Below are positions 56,601 to 63,918 of a stretch of DNA of 64,000 nucleotides, piece after piece. Each line of letters starts with the position of its first letter. Positions within the stretch are counted from its first letter, which is position 1. The stretch spans positions 438,204 through 502,203 of the forward strand of contig CAUDUM010000002.1 of NCBI GenBank assembly GCA_958452575.1, in the 5' to 3' direction. This DNA comes from an uncultured Eggerthellaceae bacterium (lineage in GTDB: Bacteria; Actinomycetota; Coriobacteriia; Coriobacteriales; Eggerthellaceae). The notes under the pieces are model-generated. The model worked only from the letters and a program-made list of their open reading frames with translations, was not told the origin of the DNA and made no database searches. The position numbers and the translations under genes were made by a program.

Positions 56601-56889
56601 GCGCGCCATCGGAGCGAGCAAGGGTGACATCAGCCGCGTGTTCAACGCCGAAACCGTCATCGAAGGCCTGGTGGCGGGCTTGCTCGGCGTGGGCATCACC
56701 GCACTGTGCTGCATCCCGGCAAGCGCGATCGTCTACTCGCTGTTCGAGGTTCCCGACGTGGCGCAGCTGCCGTGGCAGGCTGCCGTGGTGCTGGTGCTCA
56801 TCAGCGTGTTCCTGACGTTCATCGCCGGCATCATCCCCGCTTCCTCCGCCAGCCGCAAGGATCCGGTGGAAGCGCTGCGTTCAGAGTAA
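53608..56889 (+). CDS. ABC transporter, fused ATPase and FtsX-type permease with giant extracellular domain
   Basis: 1093 aa. Residues 1-225 are a LolD/MacB-type ATPase: Walker A GPSGSGKT (39-46), LSGGQMQRVAIARAL (about 143) and LADEPTGALDSK. A first TM helix lies at about 265-290; then 650 extracellular residues, including an Asp/Leu/Ser repeat (about 620-700) and a Gln/Ala coiled-coil stretch (about 770-850). The three C-terminal TM helices (about 960-1085) form the FtsX part. Similar fused proteins act in lipoprotein export, peptide resistance or cell-wall control. ATG 53608 behind AAAGG. Confidence 0.88.
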   Translation: MLELRDICKSYTTGSFTQTALDHVSIAFRDSEFVAILGPSGSGKTTLLNIVGGLDHYDTGDLVIDGVSTREYKDRDWDAYRNNRVGFVFQSYNLIPHQTILANVELALTLSGVSRAERHERALTALEQVGLREHADKKPSQLSGGQMQRVAIARALINDPEILLADEPTGALDSKTSVQVMDLLTEIAKDRLVVMVTHNPELAEQYATRIVNLSDGVIRSDSDPFDPAVEATARAAKPANKTRMSFLTALSLSFNNLMTKKGRTIMTAFAGSIGIIGIAAILALANGVNNYIASVEEETLSEYPLEIQSTGLDMTSMLVGASSELSGTSDAEGEDVDSVHVVDMITNMLSSVSSNDLASLKEYLDSDECDIDQYTNSIEYSYDVTPQIYDSDTSTIHQVNPDSSFASLGNSSQVSSNSIMSASMSTDVFYEMPSDPDLYEGQYDVKAGRWPESYNECVLVLTSSGGMSDFMLYTLGLRDEAELQAMVDQFAAEEDVTAPTDIVDPPYDEILGVTFKLVNACDYYEYDAEYDVWRDKTDNTDYMRQLIDDGEEIRIVGIVQPSEDANASMLSAGINYPASLTQHVIDEAASSKIVQDQLADTGIDVFTGKEFGAEDDDESGFSMDSLLTIDSAAISSAFSVDQSALTAGLGDMDLDLSNVSVDMSSLPAFDASSIQIDPSQIDLGNLSFDLSGLDLSLDGAEPAVDSSKISAAMSQAMEGFAPWYATWRGQQLAQNPDADTSIEAGLAAYFADPTVSEQLNTAIAGAIDTSGMQDQIASQVQQQVGSAVQQQLVPQIAAALSSAIQSQLQTALQSYMTQTMTAVMTQMGTALQEQVGAAMNQSMSRLASNMASAMRIDEAAFANAFQFNMDEEDLTELMISMMGSGEATYKGNLAKLGYASMDEPSGIAFYPIDFDSKEHVLQILDDYNARMEADGAEDKVITYTDIVGTLMSSVTTIVDMISYVLIAFVAISLVVSSIMIGVITYISVLERKKEIGILRAIGASKGDISRVFNAETVIEGLVAGLLGVGITALCCIPASAIVYSLFEVPDVAQLPWQAAVVLVLISVFLTFIAGIIPASSASRKDPVEALRSE

Positions 56890-57118
56890 GGGAAGGCACG
56901 CGCCCGGATCGTCGCCGTCCCTGCCGAGGATTCCGCGGCGCGCCGCTCCGCTGCTCAGCCTTCGGCTTCGTGCGCTGCGCTGCTGCAATCAGATGACGAT
57001 TTAGACAGTGTGCAGACGGCCGCTACATCCCCGACAGGGACGGCGACGAGATGGAATGTGTAGCTTTCGCGCTGACACGTGATTCGCTTGCGATGCGGGC
57101 CGCGAGCCGTTACTATGC

Positions 57119-57141
57119 TTATTGATACCGATTCTCAATAA
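57119..57141 (+). promoter_or_regulatory. Inverted repeat TTATTGA-N9-TCAATAA before rubrerythrin
   Basis: A perfect 7-bp inverted repeat in an AT-rich patch about 55 bases before the rubrerythrin start. Its form suits a Fur/PerR-family or other metal/redox operator. The rest of the 56890-57193 spacer has no recognisable feature. Confidence 0.45.
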
Positions 57142-57193
57142 AGGAATCGGGAGAGGGTAGACGAGATATCTTTTGAAGAAGGAGCATGACCCT

Positions 57194-57802
57194 ATGAACC
57201 TGCGTTCCGAACTCCCCACCGCCGAGAACTCCACCAACTTCAACGTGGTCAGCGGCAGCACCACCGAGGTTGGCACCACGCTTGACAACCTGAAGGCCGC
57301 TGTCACCGGCGAGACCGGCGCCTCCGCCAAGTACGCCGCGTTCGCCGAGGCCGCCGACAAGGCGGGCTACACCCAGATCGCCCGCCTGTTCCGCGCCACC
57401 TCCGAGGCCGAGCAGGTGCACATCGCCATGGAGTACAAGCTGGTTCAGGCCGAGGATCCCGAGTGGGCCAAGCCCGTCGCCGACGCTCCGGTCGTCGAGG
57501 CTTGCGATCTGAACCTGATCGCCGCCGCCAACGGCGAGATCTACGAGACCTCCGACATGTACCCCGCCTTCATCAAGAAGGCCCAGGAGGAGGGCAACGA
57601 CAAGGCCGTCCGCGTGTTCACCCGCGCCAAGCTGGCCGAGTCCGTGCATGCCGAGCGTTACATGGAGGCCTACAACAACATCGACGCCGCCGACGACGAC
57701 GCGTACTTCCTGTGCCCCGTCTGCGGTTACATCGAGAAGGGCGACGACTTTGAGGTCTGCCCGATCTGCGGCGCCAAGAAGTCCGCGTTCAAGCAGTTCT
57801 AA
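57194..57802 (+). CDS. Rubrerythrin
   Basis: 202 aa. The N-terminal four-helix bundle carries the diiron ligands (ASAKYAAFAEAADKAGY, SEAEQVHIAMEYK, and AESVHAERYMEAY). The C-terminal rubredoxin-like site is CPVCGYIEKGDDFEVCPICG. It reduces hydrogen peroxide in anaerobes with electrons from NADH-linked partners. ATG 57194 behind AAGGAG. It has its own terminator, and the inverted repeat at 57119 suggests oxidative-stress control. Confidence 0.95.
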   Translation: MNLRSELPTAENSTNFNVVSGSTTEVGTTLDNLKAAVTGETGASAKYAAFAEAADKAGYTQIARLFRATSEAEQVHIAMEYKLVQAEDPEWAKPVADAPVVEACDLNLIAAANGEIYETSDMYPAFIKKAQEEGNDKAVRVFTRAKLAESVHAERYMEAYNNIDAADDDAYFLCPVCGYIEKGDDFEVCPICGAKKSAFKQF

Positions 57803-57825
57803 TCCGGTTCTCTTAAAGACCTCCT

Positions 57826-57861
57826 AACAAGACGGCCGCTCGATAGGGCGGCCGTCTTGTT
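57826..57861 (+). terminator. Terminator of rubrerythrin
   Basis: AACAAGACGGCCGC pairs perfectly with GCGGCCGTCTTGTT around an eight-base loop. Confidence 0.88.
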
Positions 57862-57866
57862 GCACG

Positions 57867-57968
57867 GATGAGAAAAAGGGACGGAGGTCCTTTTCCTCAT
57901 CGGGCGGTCGTCTTTGCGTTGCGGGTGCGTGCTTTGGATGAGAAAAAAGGGACGGGGGGTTTCTCATC
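57867..57968. repeat. Two GATGAGAAAAAGGGAC palindromes
   Basis: GATGAGAAAAAGGGAC...GTCCTTTTCCTCATC (57867-57901) and GATGAGAAAAAAGGGAC...TTTCTCATC (57937-57968) are near-copies of the element ending feoB. The second lies just past the YfcE stop and may terminate it. Confidence 0.6.
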
Positions 57969-57970
57969 TC

Positions 57971-58498
57971 TCATCTGAAGCAGTGTTCCAGCAGCACGGC
58001 GCCTTCCAGCGATTCCACACGCGCCGCCAGCAGCTTCCCCGCATCGATCTCCACGAACGCCACGCTTGCCGGCATGCCGCCCCGCGGGCGCATGGGCGAG
58101 CCGGGACACAGCACCAAGAACGCGGGGCGCGCCTCCTTGCCTACCGTGATATGCGCGATGTGCGTGTGACCGTGAACGCAGACTTCTGGGAGCGGATCGC
58201 CCGGTGCCACGCCTTTGCATCCGTGCGGGCCGATGCGCACATCGTTGGGATAATGCCCCACAAGAAAACGCACGCCATCGATTGCGGGAGTCGCGAAACG
58301 CCCGACCGCCTCTCCATACTCCGGATAATCGTTGTTGCCCAGCACCGCCGTCACCGGAGCGAGCGTCTCAAGCTCGCGCAGGATACCCGGATCGCAGATG
58401 TCGCCCGCATGGATGATATGATCGCTCACCGCAAGGGCCTCATACGCCAGCAGCGGAAGCCGTCCGTGCGTATCCGAAACGATCCCCACCGTCGTCAT
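57971..58498 (-). CDS. YfcE/MJ0936-type metallophosphodiesterase
   Basis: 175 aa with metal-ligand motifs SDTHGRLP, HAGDICDPG, GNNDYPEYG, GHYPNDVR and HGHTHIAHI in the correct order. These small enzymes hydrolyse phosphodiesters; the natural substrate is usually unknown. GGGAGGACCGG precedes the ATG. Confidence 0.92.
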   Translation of the reverse strand: MTTVGIVSDTHGRLPLLAYEALAVSDHIIHAGDICDPGILRELETLAPVTAVLGNNDYPEYGEAVGRFATPAIDGVRFLVGHYPNDVRIGPHGCKGVAPGDPLPEVCVHGHTHIAHITVGKEARPAFLVLCPGSPMRPRGGMPASVAFVEIDAGKLLAARVESLEGAVLLEHCFR

Positions 58499-58690
58499 CC
58501 GGTCCTCCCTTCGAACCTCGCGGTCGCGCCGCTGCTGATCTACCCGCTTTGCGCGGACCTCGGCGCACCGCCCTCATTGTGGTGCAAACCTCTCCCTTTC
58601 GCAATCGCTTCCCTGCGCCGCCGAAGCCAGTTATCCGATACAACACATTCCGACCAGGCAATATGGCAGAAAAGTAACAGGACGGTGCAA

Positions 58691-58717
58691 TTAGCACTCT
58701 CGCCTTGACAGTGCTAA
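58691..58717 (+). promoter_or_regulatory. CIRCE operator (HrcA binding) overlapping a promoter
   Basis: TTAGCACTC-N9-CAGTGCTAA matches the CIRCE consensus TTAGCACTC-N9-GAGTGCTAA with one change. A -35 box TTGACA (58705-58710) lies inside it, with TAAAAC 17 bases on. It is 139 bases before the hsp20 start, so HrcA should repress hsp20. Apart from this, the 58499-58855 spacer holds nothing I recognise. Confidence 0.88.
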
Positions 58718-58855
58718 TTCCGCGCAGTAAAACATACTCGAACAAAGAAAGGGGCCACAAGGAACCCGCCGGATAGCCGCCGATCGCCATCGCGCGAAAG
58801 GAGCGGCCGTCCGGATCGAGCCGAACAGCCCCGCACGTCAGAGGAGATGATCAGT

Positions 58856-59305
58856 ATGTCTATGTTGATGCCCACGAGAAGGAACCGCGGTCTGCTGAGC
58901 GATTTCATGTTCGATCCGTTCGACGCCTTCTTCAACACCCCGATGCCGTCCGCCTCGACCCCGACGCTGATGCGCACCGACATCAAGGAGACCGAGAGCG
59001 GCTTTGAGATGACGATCGACCTGCCCGGTTTCAAGAAGGAAGACGTCCAGGCCGAGCTGAAGGACGGCTACCTGCACATCGAGGCCCAGACCAAGTCTGA
59101 GACCGAGGACAAGGACGCCAACGGCACCTATGTCCGCAAGGAGCGTTTCAGTGGCAAGTGCAGCCGCACGTTCTACGTCGGCGAGGACGTCGAGGAGAAG
59201 GACATCCGCGCCAAGTTCGAGGATGGCACCCTGAAGATCGACATCCCCAAGAAGCAGGAGCAGCCCAAGCTCGAAGAGAAGAAGACCATCGCCATCGAAG
59301 GCTAG
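58856..59305 (+). CDS. Small heat-shock protein Hsp20
   Basis: 149 aa, alpha-crystallin domain at about 40-145 (ESGFEMTIDLPGFKKEDVQA, then DGTLKIDIPKK as the C-terminal strand). It holds unfolding proteins for refolding. The start at 58856 has GAGGAG nine bases upstream. A CIRCE operator sits in the promoter and a terminator follows. Confidence 0.94.
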   Translation: MSMLMPTRRNRGLLSDFMFDPFDAFFNTPMPSASTPTLMRTDIKETESGFEMTIDLPGFKKEDVQAELKDGYLHIEAQTKSETEDKDANGTYVRKERFSGKCSRTFYVGEDVEEKDIRAKFEDGTLKIDIPKKQEQPKLEEKKTIAIEG

Positions 59306-59311
59306 TCAATT

Positions 59312-59351
59312 CCGGCCGAAGGTGACCCCTCCCCCTTCGGCCATCCTTTTT
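59312..59351 (+). terminator. Terminator of hsp20
   Basis: GGCCGAAGG pairs with CCTTCGGCC and is followed by ATCCTTTTT. Confidence 0.9.
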
Positions 59352-59448
59352 CTGCAAGATTTCACTCACCATGCACACACGGTCGCGCGGCGCCTCCTCT
59401 CCTCCACGCGACAACAAACGGCGTTGTAAAACTCGGCAACGCGTCGGA

Positions 59449-59476
59449 AAAGCGGCCCATGGGCCGCTTTTCTGCG
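59449..59476. terminator. Palindrome AAAAGCGGCCC-AT-GGGCCGCTTTT
   Basis: A perfect symmetric stem with A and T runs on both sides, usable in either direction. It lies in the otherwise featureless 59352-59642 spacer before the Sir2 gene. Confidence 0.6.
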
Positions 59477-59642
59477 TTCGGGACGCGTGGATTCTCGCCA
59501 CCTCATGCCACCAGCGGCACCGCCACGTCCTCGCACCGTTGTGCCGCACGCATCGCCTCGCCGCGCGCCGAACCGAGCATCGAAGCGTCCTTCGCAGCCG
59601 ATTTCCTGCTAGCATGGAACAAGCCGATCGAAAGGAGTCGCC

Positions 59643-60395
59643 ATGGACGAAAGCATGCGAACCGCACGCGATATCGAGATCCTGCGCGATTGGATCCGCT
59701 CCACCCGCCCGGGCGGCATGGTGTTCTTCGGCGGCGCCGGCGTCTCCACCGAAAGCGGTATCCCCGACTTCCGCAGCGCCGACGGCATCTATTCCCAAGG
59801 GGGCGCGATCCCGCCCGAGGTGATGGTCTCGCGCAGCTTCTTCGACGCTCATCCCCGCGAGTTCTTCGACTTCTACTTCAGCCGCATGCTGTTCCTCGAC
59901 GCGCAGCCGAACCAAGCGCATCGCAAACTTGCCGAGCTCGAGCGCAACGGCATCCTGTCTGCGGTCATCACCCAAAACGTCGATGGGCTGCACCAGGTGG
60001 CGGGCAGCCGCAACGTGCTTGAGCTGCATGGAAGCTCGTTGCGCAACCATTGCGTCCGCTGCCGCGCCGCCTACACGCTCGGCGAGATGATCGCGGCGTA
60101 CGAGAGCTCCGAAGACGGAATTCCCCGCTGCAGCTGCGGAGGCATCGTCCGACCGGATGTCGTGCTGTACGAGGAGGCGCTCGATCAGGACACGCTGCGC
60201 GGAGCCGTCGACGCGATCAAGCGCGCCGACCTGCTGCTCATCGCCGGCACATCGCTGGTGGTCTACCCCGCCGCGGGGCTGATCGACTACTTCAGCGGCT
60301 CCCACCTGGTCATCGTCAACCGCAGCACCACCCCGCGCGATCAGCAGGCCGACCTGTGCATTTCCGCCAGCATCGGCGACGTGATGGATTTCTAA
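59643..60395 (+). CDS. Sir2-family NAD-dependent protein deacylase
   Basis: 250 aa. NAD site FFGGAGVSTESGIPDFRS, catalytic segment ITQNVDGLHQVAG with LELHGS (active His), and structural zinc CVRC with CSCGG. It removes acyl groups from lysine, using NAD+ and releasing nicotinamide plus O-acyl-ADP-ribose. GAAAGGAG precedes the ATG. A Nudix gene follows 18 bases later on the same strand. Confidence 0.94.
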   Translation: MDESMRTARDIEILRDWIRSTRPGGMVFFGGAGVSTESGIPDFRSADGIYSQGGAIPPEVMVSRSFFDAHPREFFDFYFSRMLFLDAQPNQAHRKLAELERNGILSAVITQNVDGLHQVAGSRNVLELHGSSLRNHCVRCRAAYTLGEMIAAYESSEDGIPRCSCGGIVRPDVVLYEEALDQDTLRGAVDAIKRADLLLIAGTSLVVYPAAGLIDYFSGSHLVIVNRSTTPRDQQADLCISASIGDVMDF

Positions 60396-60413
60396 CTCCG
60401 AAAGAAGGCTCCC

Positions 60414-61040
60414 ATGCGATCCGACAGCACGACCCCCCGCTTCATCGACCTTGAGCTGAAGGCGGACGGCTGGATCAAAAAGTACGTCCTGCACTACGAG
60501 CTGCCCGACGGCACGTGTTACGAATACGACAGCGCCTCGCGCAAAGGCCCCGACGAGTATCGTGCCGAGCTGGAAGCCAACGGTCGCGGTGAAGCGCCCC
60601 GCGCAGACGCCGTATGCGTCGTGCCGCAAACGCGCGACGGCAAGCTGGTGCTCATCAAGGAGTTTCGCTATCCGCTGAACAGCTGGTGTATCGCGTTTCC
60701 CGCCGGCCTCGTGGATGCGGGCGAAGGCCCCGCGGAGAGCATCGACCGCGAGCTGCGCGAAGAGACCGGATTCGCCCTGCGGCGGGACCTCGACGATCCG
60801 CTTGAGCTGCTCCCCCAGGTCGGTTATTCATCGGCGGGATTCACCGACGAGACGATTCAGGTGGCGTTCGCCCAGGTGGAACGCGTCGCCGATGCGACGC
60901 CGGAGGCGGCGGAGCTCATTGTTCCGTTCGAGCTGGCAATCGACGACATCCCGCGCTTCCTTGCCGAGAACACGATCCCCATCAGCACCCGTGCCCAGCT
61001 CATCCTCGACGGATTCGCTCGACACCAGCGGGGCGCCTAA
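60414..61040 (+). CDS. Nudix hydrolase, ADP-ribose pyrophosphatase type
   Basis: 208 aa with Nudix box GLVDAGEGPAESIDRELREE followed by TGF. The upstream KEFRYPLNSWCIAFPAG motif is the ADP-ribose pyrophosphatase signature. It would cleave ADP-ribose to AMP and ribose phosphate. In an operon with Sir2, so it may remove the sirtuin product. Stop overlaps the convergent nicotinamidase-like gene by four bases. Confidence 0.88.
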   Translation: MRSDSTTPRFIDLELKADGWIKKYVLHYELPDGTCYEYDSASRKGPDEYRAELEANGRGEAPRADAVCVVPQTRDGKLVLIKEFRYPLNSWCIAFPAGLVDAGEGPAESIDRELREETGFALRRDLDDPLELLPQVGYSSAGFTDETIQVAFAQVERVADATPEAAELIVPFELAIDDIPRFLAENTIPISTRAQLILDGFARHQRGA

Positions 61041-61594
61041 CGATTGATCACCTGGATCTGCAGGCCCTCCATGATGTCGAGCGCGGCCTCGTGCAGCTTC
61101 GCATCGCCCGAACCCGTGCAAGCCGCATCGACGACGACGGGGACTTCGGGGCAGGCGGTTTTGGCCAGGATGGCGTTCGAGATAACGCAGATGTTGGACA
61201 CCAGGCCCACCAGCTCGATGCTTGTGAACGGCTGGCTGCCCACCGAATCCGCCGTGCGCTGGGAGGCGCGCAGGCGCTCGAACAGCTCCACCGATCCGAA
61301 CGAAGGCTTTTTGAACACGGTGTCGGAGTCGCGCATCATCAAGGCGACCTCGCCGTAAAGATCGTGGCCCGGCGTGCCATCGATGCAATGCTCGATGGGA
61401 AGGTTGCGCCCTTCCTGCGTCTTAAGGTAATCGCGGTGATGCGTGTCGAACGTGAACGCGACCTCATCGCCCGTCGCGCGATACGATGCGATCTTCTCGG
61501 CGATGCGCGCGTCCAGCTCCTCGGCTCCGTCAAAGCCGAGCGACCCGTCTACAAAGTCCTTTTGGTAGTCAACGACGATCAACAGCCGTTTCAT
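61037..61594 (-). CDS. Isochorismatase-fold hydrolase, nicotinamidase-like
   Basis: 185 aa. Catalytic Asp in VVDYQKDFVDGSLG (about residue 8), Lys in FKKPSFGS, and the nucleophile Cys in ELVGLVSNICVISNA. The metal-binding region is DTHHRDYL. Nicotinamidases show exactly this pattern and convert nicotinamide to nicotinate. The start is ATG 61594; no strong ribosome site is seen. It is convergent with the Sir2-Nudix pair, consistent with reuse of nicotinamide released by Sir2. Confidence 0.85.
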   Translation of the reverse strand: MKRLLIVVDYQKDFVDGSLGFDGAEELDARIAEKIASYRATGDEVAFTFDTHHRDYLKTQEGRNLPIEHCIDGTPGHDLYGEVALMMRDSDTVFKKPSFGSVELFERLRASQRTADSVGSQPFTSIELVGLVSNICVISNAILAKTACPEVPVVVDAACTGSGDAKLHEAALDIMEGLQIQVINR

Positions 61595-61789
61595 CGCTAT
61601 CGCACCCGCGCCTTTCGAATCCCCCACGCCTGACATTATCCGCTTTCAAGCACTATCCGCCCTGCAAACAGGCTTTTCCTTGAAGCAAGGCGCAAGCATA
61701 GCACGTTGCGATACGTGTGGCGCGACAATTGTACGATGATGCGCGATTGGCCCGTCGACGCCCAACATAAGCGGACAGGGCGATCGCCG

Positions 61790-62089
61790 TCACTTCGCAG
61801 GCTGCCCCTCGCCCAGCACGCCGAGCGCGGCGGCATAGCCTCCCGAGCCGTACGTCAGGCATTTGGATACACGCGCGATGGTCGTGGCGGAGGCGCCCGT
61901 CTCGCGCTCGATGGCGGAGTAGGGTTTTCCCTGCGCCAGCAGGCGCGCCACGGCAAGGCGCTGAGAGGTCTCCTTGATCTCGCGCGGCGTGAACAAATCC
62001 TCCAGCAGAGCGAATATGGTGTCCTCGTCATCGAGGGCAGCCAAAACGCTCAGCAGGTTGTCAACGTCCGCCGTCCTCATCTCAGCCAT
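61790..62089 (-). CDS. TrpR-like (YerC/YecD) DNA-binding protein
   Basis: 99 aa. Helices LFTPREIKETSQRLAVARLL and TGASATTIARVSKCLTYGSG are the YerC/YecD variant of the Trp repressor fold. In Firmicutes and Actinobacteria its target is unknown. ATG 62089 behind GGAAGG. It lies 41 bases after the cimA stop on the same strand and is probably co-transcribed. Confidence 0.9.
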   Translation of the reverse strand: MAEMRTADVDNLLSVLAALDDEDTIFALLEDLFTPREIKETSQRLAVARLLAQGKPYSAIERETGASATTIARVSKCLTYGSGGYAAALGVLGEGQPAK

Positions 62090-62129
62090 ATTCGCACCTT
62101 CCTTTGCTTGTAAATCTTCCTGCACACCG

Positions 62130-63719
62130 CTAGCGCAACGACAGCTCGCGACGCGCAAGGCCGTACTCGATCGAATCGACAAGGGCGTTCCACGACGCCT
62201 CGATGATGTTCTCCGACACGCCGACGGTGCCCCAGAGCGCGGCACCGTCGCTCGTGGTGATGAGCACGCGCGTGATCGCGCCCGTGCCCACGTTCTCGTC
62301 GAGGATGCGCACCTTGAAGTCGACAAGCTCCATCTGCTCCACCTCGGGGAAGAATTCGCCGATCGCCATGCGCAGCGCCACGTCGAGCGCCTCGACAGGG
62401 CCGGCGCCCTCGCCCGTGGCGACGAACCGCTTGTCGCCCACGTGGATCTTGATGGTCGCCTCGCTCATAGCGTCCTTGGCCAGCGCCCCAGTATCCTCGC
62501 GGTCGTCGACGATCACGCGGAAGCTCTCCAACGTGAAATGGGGCTTGTAGCGCCCCAGGTGACGCAGCAGCAAGATGGCGAGCGACCCGTCCGCCACCTC
62601 GTAGGAATAACCCTGCGCCTCGCGCTGCTTCACCTCATCGAGGATCTGCTGCGTGGTCTCGGGGTAGTTTGCCAGCTCGATCCCCAGGCTGCGCGCCTTG
62701 GCGACCAGCGACGCTTTGCCGGCAAGCTCGCTGACCAGCATGCGCGTCGAATTGCCCACGAACTCGGGGCGCGTGTGCTCGTATGCCTCGGGGAAACGGG
62801 CGATCGCGCTGGCATGCAGCCCGCCCTTATGAGCGAACGCCGACGACCCGGTGTAGGGATGATGAGCCGGCACCGAGATGTTGCATGTCTCCGCGACGAA
62901 CTTGGCCACGTCGGTGAGCTGGCGGAGCCTGTCGCGCCCGACGCACGTGCAGTCCATCTTCAGCTCCAGGTTCGCGATGACCGTCAGCAGATCGACGTTG
63001 CCGACGCGCTCGCCGATGCCGTTGATCGTGCCCTGCACCTGCGTCGCGCCCGCATGTACCGCGGCGAGCGTGCTCGCCACCGCGCATCCCGAATCGTTGT
63101 GGCAGTGGATGCCGATCTGCTGCCCGGGAAGCGCCTCGACCACGGCGCGCACGGCATCGGTCACCTCGTGCGGCAGCGCGCCCCCGTTCGTCTCGCACAG
63201 ATCGACGGAATCCGCACCGGCACGCGACGCGGCGGCCACGCATTCGAGGGCGTAGGAGACATTCGCCTTGTAGCCGTCGAAGAAATGCTCGGCATCGAAC
63301 ACGACGATGCGGCCCCGTTCCTTCAGATACGCCACCGAATCGGAGATCATGCGCAGGTTCTCTTCGAGCGAGGTCTGCAACGCGCGTGTGACCTGGGCGT
63401 CCCATGTCTTTCCGACAATGGTCACCACAGGCGCCCCGCTCGCGAGCAGATCAGCCAGACCCGCATCGTCGGCAGCGGCCACGTCCTTGCGGCACGTCGA
63501 TCCGAACGCCGCGATGCGCGCATGCTCAAGCGGCAGTTCACGGACACGCTTGAAAAATTCGATGTCCTTGGGATTGGAGGCGGGAAACCCGCCCTCGATG
63601 AAATCGACGCCCAAGGCGTCAAGCCGCTGCACGATGCGCAGCTTGTCCTCGAGGGAAAGCGAGATCCCCTCGCCCTGCTCGCCATCACGCAGCGTGCAGT
63701 CGTACGTGTATACGCGCAT
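62130..63719 (-). CDS. cimA: Citramalate synthase
   Basis: 529 aa of the TIGR00977 type. DmpG-like TIM barrel with YDCTLRDGEQGEGISLS (substrate/metal), HCHNDSGCAVA (metal His) and NGIGERVGN. The C-terminal half includes a LeuA allosteric domain (ILDENVGTGAITRV). It condenses pyruvate and acetyl-CoA to (R)-citramalate for the threonine-independent isoleucine route. AGGGGGTC precedes the ATG. Element copy B lies 70 bases upstream. Confidence 0.9.
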   Translation of the reverse strand: MRVYTYDCTLRDGEQGEGISLSLEDKLRIVQRLDALGVDFIEGGFPASNPKDIEFFKRVRELPLEHARIAAFGSTCRKDVAAADDAGLADLLASGAPVVTIVGKTWDAQVTRALQTSLEENLRMISDSVAYLKERGRIVVFDAEHFFDGYKANVSYALECVAAASRAGADSVDLCETNGGALPHEVTDAVRAVVEALPGQQIGIHCHNDSGCAVASTLAAVHAGATQVQGTINGIGERVGNVDLLTVIANLELKMDCTCVGRDRLRQLTDVAKFVAETCNISVPAHHPYTGSSAFAHKGGLHASAIARFPEAYEHTRPEFVGNSTRMLVSELAGKASLVAKARSLGIELANYPETTQQILDEVKQREAQGYSYEVADGSLAILLLRHLGRYKPHFTLESFRVIVDDREDTGALAKDAMSEATIKIHVGDKRFVATGEGAGPVEALDVALRMAIGEFFPEVEQMELVDFKVRILDENVGTGAITRVLITTSDGAALWGTVGVSENIIEASWNALVDSIEYGLARRELSLR

Positions 63720-63791
63720 GATGACCCCCTATTCCTCGAGCAAAGAAAAGCGTGCCGACGTCTCAGGGAAGTGAGAGCCGGACAAATGGTT

Positions 63792-63918
63792 CGGCCCGCC
63801 GGAACGACCGAGGGGGCTCGCGCGCAGTATCCGCAGCCTTTAAACGCGATCGAAGACCGCGTTGGTCAAAGCGAAGACTTGTTTGAGTACGTGCCCCCTC
63901 GGTCGTTCCGGCGGGCCG
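63792..63918 (+). repeat. Structured intergenic element, copy B
   Basis: A perfect 26-bp inverted repeat (63792-63817 with 63893-63918; CGGCCCGCCGGAACGACC at the outer end) encloses CTCGCGCGCAGTATCCGCAG, an inner stem AACGCG/CGCGTT and GCGAAGACTTGTTTGAGTAC. The conserved strands match copies A and C. Confidence 0.9.
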
